Positions 1-5,411 of a stretch of DNA of 23,612 nucleotides are shown here, in pieces; the stretch's first letter is position 1; each line of letters begins with the position of its first letter. The DNA lies in the IMG/VR virus record IMGVR_UViG_3300025098_000298, positions 1 through 23,612 of that record. One strand, given 5' to 3'. This DNA comes from a virus. A program made the position numbers and the translations under genes. The notes under the pieces are model-generated. The model did no database searches, was not told where the DNA came from, and saw only the letters and a list, made by a program, of their open reading frames with translations.

Positions 1-138
1 GTTAAGGATTGTTACAAAGAACAAGGCTTAACAGAAGACGATGCTTTAGTACAAGCAAGATTAGCTAGAATATTAAGAAACACTGATTACGATTTTAAAA
101 AGAAACAACCTATACTGTGGAGTGGAGATGCCAAATAA
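1..138 (+). CDS. C-terminal end of a probable 5'-3' exonuclease (T7 gp6-like), partial
   Basis: An open frame runs from the first base to TAA at 136-138, giving the last 45 residues of a protein that begins outside the window. The tail reads ARLARILRNTDYDFKKKQPI and ends in LWSGDAK. A similar ending (ARILR..DYD....LW) is, from memory, common at the C-terminus of phage exonuclease genes that precede the structural genes, and T7 gene 6 sits in the same place. No catalytic residues are in view, so the call rests on this short tail plus gene order. It could be another replication protein. The next gene starts inside its last codons, with its ribosome binding site within this coding sequence. Confidence 0.5.
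   Translation, partial: VKDCYKEQGLTEDDALVQARLARILRNTDYDFKKKQPILWSGDAK
105..114 (+). promoter_or_regulatory. Candidate phage promoter core (ACAACCTATA)
   Basis: The 10-mer ACAACCTATA lies at the end of the exonuclease-like gene. An identical 10-mer lies upstream of the capsid gene at 3754-3763, and a third copy is inside gp16 at 11451-11460. Its CTATA core resembles the initiation end of T7/SP6-type promoters (CACTATA). The positions of the first two copies match T7 promoters phi6.5 and phi10. No promoter activity is shown; this is inference from recurrence and position. Confidence 0.25.
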
Positions 139-373
139 AAATATGTTCGATAAAGCTTTTCCTAAAGATAGACAAATAGGAGGCTCACATTATCAAAAGT
201 TTATTATACAACCTTATGAATTTATTTCTAAAAATGGTTTATCGTTTTTTCAAGGTTGTATAGTTAAGTACGTTTGTCGATATTTGTTTAAAGGAACTGA
301 AATACAAGACCTAGAAAAAATAATTCATTACTGTGAATTAGAAATAGAAAAGATAAAGGAAATGAGAAAATGA
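128..373 (+). CDS. DUF3310 family protein
   Basis: Encodes 81 residues. The central pattern GGSHYQKFIIQPYEFI followed by GLSFFQGCIVKYVCRY matches the DUF3310 family, which is also present in T7 gp1.7, a nucleotide kinase. Here only the short DUF3310 part is present, with no extra kinase-like region, so a catalytic role cannot be claimed. ATG 128 is preferred because GGAG at 119-122 sits five bases upstream; GTG 122 and ATG 143 are alternatives in the same frame. It overlaps the end of the exonuclease-like gene by 11 bases and its stop overlaps the next start (ATGA at 370), so translational coupling is likely. The family assignment is fairly secure; the function is not. Confidence 0.8.
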   Translation: MPNKNMFDKAFPKDRQIGGSHYQKFIIQPYEFISKNGLSFFQGCIVKYVCRYLFKGTEIQDLEKIIHYCELEIEKIKEMRK

Positions 374-624
374 GTGGTGCAGAAGTAAAGAGATGGAAAA
401 AGAAAACTTATATGAATGTAGATATTCTTATGGAAGATACTTTTTATGCTAGAACACCTGACATAAATAACGAGTATCCACCAAGTACAAAAGCTGTATT
501 TACAATAATAGAACACAGAGAAAAACGATCAACCTTAGAGGAGGTGCCAATAGAAGATGAAAAAAATGAAGAAGCTTCTAAAGAAAATACTACAGTGGAT
601 CAGCCTAAACCCACCGAAATATAA
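370..624 (+). CDS. Hypothetical protein with acidic tail
   Basis: Encodes 84 residues and is not a family I recognise. The N-terminal part is basic (VKRWKKKTYMNVDILMEDTF), followed by a short segment with alternating hydrophobic residues (AVFTIIEH). The last 30 or so residues are rich in Glu, Asn and Pro and look disordered. ATG overlaps the stop of the DUF3310 gene (ATGA), with AAGGAA about eight bases upstream. The 3' end overlaps the next gene by 68 bases in another frame, which is long even for this compact genome and may mean the disordered tail tolerates overlap. It may belong to the late end of the DNA-metabolism region. Confidence 0.6.
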   Translation: MSGAEVKRWKKKTYMNVDILMEDTFYARTPDINNEYPPSTKAVFTIIEHREKRSTLEEVPIEDEKNEEASKENTTVDQPKPTEI

Positions 625-889
625 ATTTGTTTTTGTTCTTTGGGAAGACGCAAATAGTGATAGTAGTTGGAACGAATTATCAACTATTGAACAGATGTTA
701 CCGACTATCTGTATAAGCGTAGGTTTTCTTATAAACCACACCGAAGACGCATTTGTTTTAGCCTCTGATTTTACGACAGATACTAAAAACGACCAATATG
801 TTATCGCAGAGGGCGGTAATACTATGGTTATACCTACCAAAAACGTACTTAAAGTAGTACCAATCCCCCTTAAAATACAAGCTAAATAG
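557..889 (+). CDS. Conserved hypothetical protein
   Basis: Encodes 110 residues. After a lysine-rich start (MKKMKKLLKKILQWI) it has a compact domain containing VLWEDANSDSSW, MLPTICISVGFLI, AFVLASDF and MVIPTKNVLKV. This pattern (WED..S...W, C.SVGFL, LAS, VIP...V) resembles a small protein that recurs in marine and cyanobacterial phages; its function is unknown to me. The start is set by a near-perfect Shine-Dalgarno GAGGAGGTG at 538-546, with the AGGAGG core 12 bases before ATG 557. It overlaps the previous gene by 68 bases. No membrane segment or catalytic motif is evident. Confidence 0.65.
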   Translation: MKKMKKLLKKILQWISLNPPKYKFVFVLWEDANSDSSWNELSTIEQMLPTICISVGFLINHTEDAFVLASDFTTDTKNDQYVIAEGGNTMVIPTKNVLKVVPIPLKIQAK

Positions 890-909
890 TTGCTCTCTTG
901 GATATAATT

Positions 910-1098
910 ATGATTTCACAAGAGTTAATTGATTACTTAAAAAAACAATTCCCTGATAAATCTCCTAATCTTGCCGATAATGAAAGAAAAGTGTGGTTTA
1001 AAGCAGGTCAATCAAGTGTTGTGTCCCATTTAGAGAAAATTCTAAATGATAAAGAAAACAATATTTTAAATGAAACAATAATAGGAGATATTAAATAA
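910..1098 (+). CDS. Small conserved hypothetical phage protein
   Basis: Encodes 62 residues starting MISQELIDYLKKQFPDKSPN, followed by a predicted helical part with WFKAGQSSVVSHLEKIL. The pattern L..FP...P......W..GQ..VV..L resembles a small protein found just before the portal region in T7-like marine phages; its function is not known to me. I chose ATG 910 over TTG 898, which lies in the same frame but would be a rare start. There is no good Shine-Dalgarno. A TATAAT hexamer at 903-908 lies directly before the start, but no matching -35 is visible. A second short gene follows after one base. Confidence 0.6.
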   Translation: MISQELIDYLKKQFPDKSPNLADNERKVWFKAGQSSVVSHLEKILNDKENNILNETIIGDIK

Positions 1099-1099
1099 T

Positions 1100-1333
1100 A
1101 TGTGTGGATTTTCTAGACCGAAATTACCTCCACCACCTCCAACTCCTGCTCCTCCAGCATCAGAAATTAATGCTAGTAATACTAGGTTAAGAGAGAAAGC
1201 TCCAAAAGCTCCTCAAACAAAGACATCTAGTAATGTTAGTTATTCTAAAAAAAGAGGAAAAGCAGCGTTAAGGATACCTTTACAAGTCGGTGGTTCAACA
1301 ACCCAAACAGGAGCAAACGTACCTAATCCTTAA
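1100..1333 (+). CDS. Possible tail assembly protein, gp7.3-like
   Basis: Encodes 77 residues located immediately before the portal gene, where T7 has gene 7.3. The N-terminus is a proline run (PKLPPPPPTPAPP at about residues 7-19), the middle is basic and disordered, and the C-terminus reads KKRGKAALRIPLQVGG followed by a Gly/Asn-rich end. The (R)GK..LRI....GG....G.N ending resembles the C-terminal tail of T7 gp7.3 and related small podovirus proteins (GKKSLSVARSSGGG in T7, from memory). That similarity is short and low-complexity, so the call is tentative. The Cys at position 2 has no signal peptide in front of it, so this is not a lipoprotein. There is no clear Shine-Dalgarno. Confidence 0.5.
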   Translation: MCGFSRPKLPPPPPTPAPPASEINASNTRLREKAPKAPQTKTSSNVSYSKKRGKAALRIPLQVGGSTTQTGANVPNP

Positions 1334-1339
1334 TAAATT

Positions 1340-2884
1340 ATGGCAAATTATTCTACGGCAAAATCAAGGTATAATACGCTTGAGGCTATAAGAGATCCAT
1401 TCTTGGATCGTGCACGGGACAGTGCTGAGTTTACGATCCCGTCCATAATGCCTCGTGAGTATCACAGTAAACACACTACTTTACATACTCCTTATCAAGG
1501 TATTGGTGCCAGAGGTACTAACAACCTATCTTCAAAGCTACTTTTAGCTTTACTTCCCCCTAATCAACCTTTCTTTAGACTAACACTTGACGAGTTTACT
1601 TTATCTGAGCTCGCTGGTCGAGATGATATGAAAGGCGAGTTTGAAAAAGCTATGGGTTCTATTGAACGAGTTGTTATGAATGAAATGGAAGTTAACAATT
1701 TTAGAAATGCTTTATTTGAAGCAATTAAGCATCTTATAATTTGCGGTAATGTTTTATTATACATAACACCTGATCTTAAGATGAAAGTATATCATCTTGA
1801 TAGATATGTAGTCAAAAGAGATGGTATTGGAAATGTATTAGAAATAATTACAAAAGACATGGTAGCACCATCTTCACTTACCGAAGAACAAAAGTTGTTA
1901 GTAGAGGGAGATAAAGAAAAAGATGGTTACGATGATACTTGTGAAATTTATACTTGTGTTAAAAGGTCAGCTAATGGTAAAAAATGGGAAGTACACCAAG
2001 AGATTTACGAAAAGATTGTACCATCATCTATAGGTACATATCCTATAGATAAAAACGCATTCATACCATTAAGATATACGTCTATTGACAATAGCGATTA
2101 TGGTAGAGGATTTATTGAGGAGTACATCGGTGATCTTCGTAGTTTAGAAGCATTATACAGATCTGTAGTCGAGGGTTCTGCCGCTGCAAGTAAAGTTTTA
2201 TTTTTAGTAAAACCAAACGGATCAACTCGTTTAAAAACTTTATCTGAAAGTCCTAACGGTGCAATCCGTGAGGGTAACGCAGAAGATGTTACTACACTTC
2301 AGGTTAATAAGTTTTCTGATTTTAATATTGCATTCCAAACAATGAAGTTAATTGAAGAAAGATTACAATTTGCTTTTATGTTAAATACATCAGTACAAAG
2401 ACAAAACGATAGAGTTACAGCTACAGAAATAAATTATGTTTCTAAAGAACTAGACGATAGTTTAGGTGGCCTGTACTCTTTATTGTCTCAAGAATTACAA
2501 CTTCCATTAATAAACAGATTAATGTTTCAAATGGAAAGAAAGAAAGCATTACCAACTTTACCTAAAGAAAGTATACGTCCTAAAATTGTAACAGGACTAG
2601 AAGCTTTAGGTAGATCTAGCGACCTACAAAGATTAAATACATTTGTACAACAGCTACAACCTTTCGCACAACAGCTTATGACTTATCTTAATTTAGATGA
2701 GTATGTGAAACGTGTTGGTACCTCTCTTGGAGTAGAGATGGAGGGACTTATAAAATCTCCTGAACAAATCCAAGCAGAACAACAAGCTCAACAAGAACAA
2801 ATGATGATGGAACAAAATTCCCCTGCCGTTGTAAAAGAGGGTATGGGTATGGTCAGGGATAGTTTTAAAAATCAAGATCAATAA
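1340..2884 (+). CDS. Portal protein (head-to-tail connector, gp8-like)
   Basis: Encodes 514 residues, close to the T7 gp8 length (about 536). It begins with the tyrosine- and arginine-rich start usual for podovirus portals (RYNTLEAIRDPFLDRARDSA) followed by IPSIMP and a GARGTNNLSSKLLLALLPP segment. The middle has YGRGFIEEYIGDLRSLEALY, the helical region of the portal wing and stem, and TATEI with a downstream long helix. The last 40 residues are Gln-rich (QAEQQAQQEQMMMEQ). It forms the ring at one vertex through which DNA is packaged and ejected, and it docks with the gp19 terminase and the gp11/gp12 tail. The start codon lacks an obvious Shine-Dalgarno. Scaffold and capsid genes follow directly. 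Confidence 0.95.
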   Translation: MANYSTAKSRYNTLEAIRDPFLDRARDSAEFTIPSIMPREYHSKHTTLHTPYQGIGARGTNNLSSKLLLALLPPNQPFFRLTLDEFTLSELAGRDDMKGEFEKAMGSIERVVMNEMEVNNFRNALFEAIKHLIICGNVLLYITPDLKMKVYHLDRYVVKRDGIGNVLEIITKDMVAPSSLTEEQKLLVEGDKEKDGYDDTCEIYTCVKRSANGKKWEVHQEIYEKIVPSSIGTYPIDKNAFIPLRYTSIDNSDYGRGFIEEYIGDLRSLEALYRSVVEGSAAASKVLFLVKPNGSTRLKTLSESPNGAIREGNAEDVTTLQVNKFSDFNIAFQTMKLIEERLQFAFMLNTSVQRQNDRVTATEINYVSKELDDSLGGLYSLLSQELQLPLINRLMFQMERKKALPTLPKESIRPKIVTGLEALGRSSDLQRLNTFVQQLQPFAQQLMTYLNLDEYVKRVGTSLGVEMEGLIKSPEQIQAEQQAQQEQMMMEQNSPAVVKEGMGMVRDSFKNQDQ

Positions 2885-2896
2885 TAAGGAGAAGAA

Positions 2897-3646
2897 ATGG
2901 TTGACAAAGTAGAAGTACCTGTCGAAGAAGTAAAAGAAACTCAAGAGTATTTAGATGAAATGTCTAAAAAAGCTGATGATGCAAATAATGTTGCAACTAC
3001 TGAAACAGCACCGACAGAAGCACCTGCAAAAGAAGAATTAATTTTAGGTAAGTTTAAATCTCAAGAAGATTTAATAAAGTCTTATCAAGAATTAGAAAAG
3101 AAACAATCTGAGGCACCTAAAGAAGAAACTAAACTAGAAGCAGACACACTTCCTAGTACGTTTGATTTTAATAGTGCACAAAAAGAGTTTGATGAAAACG
3201 GAGAGTTAAGTGAAAACACTATTCAATCTCTTGAAAAAGCAGGATTGCCAAAATCATACATTGATAATTATTTAGCAGGCTTAGATGCTGTTGCACAAAA
3301 ATTTGAACAACAAGCTTTTGACAGTACAGGTGGCGAAGAAAATTATAAAAGTATGACTGATTGGGTAACTGAAAATTTACCCGAAAGTGAAATACAACAA
3401 TTTAATAACAATATAAGTGGAGATAACGAGACTGCATTATTTACTATAAAAGGTATGTATGCTCGTTTTCAATCTGAAACTAAAGAACCTAGCCTATCAA
3501 CAGGCGACAATGCACAACAACAATCTGGTTCTGCGTATGAAAGTTTAGGACAAATGAAAGCTGACATGGCAGATCCTAGATACGCTACAGATAGTGCATT
3601 TAGAAAAATGGTTGCCGACAAAGTTTCTAGATCTAAAGTTATTTAA
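2897..3646 (+). CDS. Capsid scaffolding / assembly protein (gp9-like)
   Basis: Encodes 249 residues, very acidic, with a Glu/Ala/Pro-rich disordered N-terminal third, as is usual for T7 gp9 scaffolds (about 307 residues in T7). A recognisable core reads LGKFKSQEDLIKSYQELEKK at about residues 50-69, a motif shared by many podovirus scaffold proteins. The C-terminal part contains a basic patch (RKMVADKVSRSKVI), as expected for scaffold-coat contact. It is required for procapsid assembly and is normally released before packaging. The start has a good AAGGAG Shine-Dalgarno at 2886-2891. Identification rests on position between portal and capsid plus this motif. Confidence 0.88.
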   Translation: MVDKVEVPVEEVKETQEYLDEMSKKADDANNVATTETAPTEAPAKEELILGKFKSQEDLIKSYQELEKKQSEAPKEETKLEADTLPSTFDFNSAQKEFDENGELSENTIQSLEKAGLPKSYIDNYLAGLDAVAQKFEQQAFDSTGGEENYKSMTDWVTENLPESEIQQFNNNISGDNETALFTIKGMYARFQSETKEPSLSTGDNAQQQSGSAYESLGQMKADMADPRYATDSAFRKMVADKVSRSKVI

Positions 3647-3753
3647 TAAAATTCTGTGGATAAATTGCTGTCCTAGAATAGCAAGTGAAAGTAAGACTTA
3701 ACCCGTCTGAGGACGGATAATTCTGATACTGAAATTACTACGCTTAATTAGCA

Positions 3754-3763
3754 ACAACCTATA
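3754..3763 (+). promoter_or_regulatory. Candidate phage promoter core before the capsid gene
   Basis: The sequence ACAACCTATA is identical to 105-114. The 12 bases ending in TATA (CAACAACCTATA) match eight of the corresponding positions in the T7 consensus CGACTCACTATA. The place corresponds to T7 phi10, the strongest late promoter. A TATAAT hexamer overlaps it (3760-3765), but no -35 lies at normal spacing. The upstream RNA polymerase gene that would define the promoter is outside the window. Confidence 0.3.
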
Positions 3764-3770
3764 ATAACAA

Positions 3771-3776
3771 AAGGAG
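3771..3776 (+). promoter_or_regulatory. Strong ribosome binding site of the capsid gene
   Basis: AAGGAG is followed by an alternating AT run and then ATG 3788. It closely resembles the T7 gene 10 leader (AAGGAGATATACATATG), but the spacer is 11 bases rather than 8 because of a longer AT repeat. Most neighbouring genes lack such a site, so high capsid expression is implied. Confidence 0.8.
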
Positions 3777-3787
3777 ATATATATATA

Positions 3788-4729
3788 ATGTCAAATTATA
3801 CTGTATCAAATATAGGTCAGAATGCTGGATCAGGTAGTACCACTGCAAGTTTTTTAAAAATTTTCAGTGGAGAAGTTATTACTGCTTTTGAAACAGCAAA
3901 CTCGACACTAGACAAACACTTAGTCAGAACAATTAGTTCAGGCAAAAGTGCACAATTTCCTGTGGTTGGCAAAGTTACGACTGCTGCATATCATACCGCT
4001 GGAAATGAAATCACAGGCGGATCTGTAACTCACAATGAGAGAACAATCTCAATTGAGAACTTATTGATTGCACCTGTGTTTATCGCAAAGATAGACGAAG
4101 CTATGTCACATTACGATGTGCGTAGTATTTATTCAAAAGAGCTTGGCCGAGCATTGGCTAACCAAATGGATAAACACGTTTATCAAAACTTAATCTTAAA
4201 CAGTAGAGCTTCTGCAGCTTCACCACAAGCAGCAGGACAGGCGATCACTGATGCTGACTTTGCAACTAACGCATCTTCAGCAGCAGCTTCTATTTTCAGT
4301 GCAGCTGAAAAATTAGATGCAGCCGATGTACCAGCAGAAGATAGATATTGTGCAGTTGCACCAGCGACTTACTACAATCTAATTCAAGGTACTACTGTTA
4401 TTAACAGAGATTGGGGTGGATCTGGTTCTTACTCTGATGGTAAAGTTCTTAAAGTTGCAGGTATTAACATTGTACCTACAAACAACTTACCATCTACTAA
4501 CATTTCATCTGGTGTTGCACAAGGTTCTAGCACAAATTTTGCTGGAAACTTCTCAACTACAGTTGGTTGTGTTTGGCAGAAAAATGCAGTTGGAACAGTT
4601 AAACTTATGGATCTGTCTACTGAAATGGAATACCAAATTCAGAGACAAGGTACATTGATGGTAGCTAAATATGCTATGGGTCATGCACCTCTAAATCCAA
4701 TCTGTTCGATTGAAATCAAAACTGCGTAA
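3788..4729 (+). CDS. Major capsid protein (gp10-like)
   Basis: Encodes 313 residues; T7 gp10A has about 345. It is expected to have the HK97 fold and to build the icosahedral shell. Podovirus-type capsid features include LKIFSGEVITAFE near the N-terminus, FPVVGKVTTAAYHTAGNEI at about residues 57-75, VFIAKIDEAMSHYDVRSIYS and LGRALANQMDKHVYQNL at about residues 96-137, and RYCAVAPATYYNLIQ at about residues 194-208. It is flanked by the scaffold upstream and tail tube genes downstream. It has the best ribosome binding site of the window and is followed by a strong hairpin, as in T7 gene 10. No slippery site or extended second frame like T7 gp10B was seen. Confidence 0.96.
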   Translation: MSNYTVSNIGQNAGSGSTTASFLKIFSGEVITAFETANSTLDKHLVRTISSGKSAQFPVVGKVTTAAYHTAGNEITGGSVTHNERTISIENLLIAPVFIAKIDEAMSHYDVRSIYSKELGRALANQMDKHVYQNLILNSRASAASPQAAGQAITDADFATNASSAAASIFSAAEKLDAADVPAEDRYCAVAPATYYNLIQGTTVINRDWGGSGSYSDGKVLKVAGINIVPTNNLPSTNISSGVAQGSSTNFAGNFSTTVGCVWQKNAVGTVKLMDLSTEMEYQIQRQGTLMVAKYAMGHAPLNPICSIEIKTA

Positions 4730-4749
4730 TTAATTACGTTGTTTGCATT

Positions 4750-4773
4750 GAGGGGCGACTTCGGTCGCCTCTC
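4750..4773 (+). terminator. Hairpin terminator after the capsid gene
   Basis: GAGGGGCGAC (4750-4759) pairs with GTCGCCTCTC (4764-4773) over ten base pairs, with one G-U pair, closed by a UUCG tetraloop. This is by far the most GC-rich and stable hairpin near any gene end. The position matches the T7 terminator T-phi, directly after gene 10. A U-run does not follow (it reads TATTAAC), so it may be a partial terminator for the phage polymerase or an mRNA-stabilising 3' end. Confidence 0.8.
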
Positions 4774-4796
4774 TATTAACTTATAGAATTTATATT

Positions 4797-5411
4797 ATGA
4801 CAACTACAGTAACATCAAAACTAGAAAGCGTTAATGTAATGCTTACAGCGATAGGAGAAAGTCCTGTTAACACAATTACATCTTCGACTACTACAGATGT
4901 ATCTATTGCTATTCAAATTTTAGATAATGTTTCTAGAGAAGTACAAAGTGTAGGTTGGCATTTTAACACTGATACTAATTATAAATTAGTTAAAAATACA
5001 TCTAATCAAATAGAATTACCGTCTAACTGTTTAAGAGTAGATAACTCTAATCAAGATGCTGATTTAGATTTAGTTGAAAGAGGAAGAAAACTTTGGGATA
5101 GAGAAAATCATACTTACACTATTAATAAAGATGTAAGAGTTAATATAACTTGGTTTTTAGAATTTACAGATTTACCAGAAACAGCAAGAAGATATATTAC
5201 AATAAGAGCCTCTAGAATATTTCAAGATAGAATGTTAGCGTCTGAGACTTTACATACGTTTCATCAAATTGATGAATTACAAGCTTTATCTGCTTTGAAA
5301 GAACATGAGGGAGATACTAGAGATCACAGTATCTTTGATAATTACAGTACATACAGAGTTATCGACAGAGATAATTTTCAACCTGCGAAAACTACAATTA
5401 GCGATGAATAA
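4797..5411 (+). CDS. Tail tubular protein A (gp11-like)
   Basis: Encodes 204 residues, the typical size for T7 gp11 (196). The N-terminal LESVNVMLTAIGESPVNTI is the hallmark of this family, followed by AIQILDNVSREVQSVGWHFN at about residues 38-57. These match T7 gp11 (VN.ML.AIG..PV and REIQ..GW.WN). It forms the adaptor ring between the portal and the gp12 nozzle. The gene has no visible Shine-Dalgarno; the 67 bases before it hold the capsid hairpin and an AT-rich stretch (ACTTATAGAA) that loosely resembles the start of an SP6-type promoter. Its stop overlaps the gp12 start by one base (TAATG). Confidence 0.93.
   Translation: MTTTVTSKLESVNVMLTAIGESPVNTITSSTTTDVSIAIQILDNVSREVQSVGWHFNTDTNYKLVKNTSNQIELPSNCLRVDNSNQDADLDLVERGRKLWDRENHTYTINKDVRVNITWFLEFTDLPETARRYITIRASRIFQDRMLASETLHTFHQIDELQALSALKEHEGDTRDHSIFDNYSTYRVIDRDNFQPAKTTISDE

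Larger units (their letters stand above)
3647..3787 (+). promoter_or_regulatory. Structured 5' leader of the capsid gene
   Basis: This is the longest non-coding stretch in the window (141 bases). Three small hairpins can be drawn. Hairpin 1: TTGCT 3665-3669 with AGCAA 3680-3684. Hairpin 2: CCGTC 3703-3707 with GACGG 3712-3716, a UGAG loop. Hairpin 3: TAATT 3718-3722 with AATTA 3733-3737, extended by C3723-G3731. CTGTCC at 3668-3673 can instead pair with GGACGG at 3711-3716 (one G-U), which would break hairpins 1 and 2, so two folds compete. The 3' part holds a promoter-like 10-mer and the capsid Shine-Dalgarno. Plausible roles are a phage promoter, RNA processing or translation control; none is demonstrated. 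Confidence 0.5.

Noticed and set aside
903-908. TATAAT as a sigma-70 promoter before the small gene at 910
   Set aside because: No -35 hexamer is present at 16-18 bases upstream, and TATAAT is frequent by chance in such AT-rich DNA.
3703-3740. Hammerhead ribozyme-like core (CTGAGGA at 3707-3713 and GAAA at 3731-3734)
   Set aside because: The two short core matches are present, but the bases between them cannot form a helix II with the needed closing pairs, and no helix I/III arrangement with a cleavage triplet was found. Better explained by two simple hairpins.
4416-4658. Second plus-strand frame inside the capsid gene, considered as a gp10B-like frameshift product
   Set aside because: It is not a -1 extension across the capsid stop codon, no slippery heptamer was seen near the end of the gene, and the translation is Leu/Gln-rich without capsid-like features.
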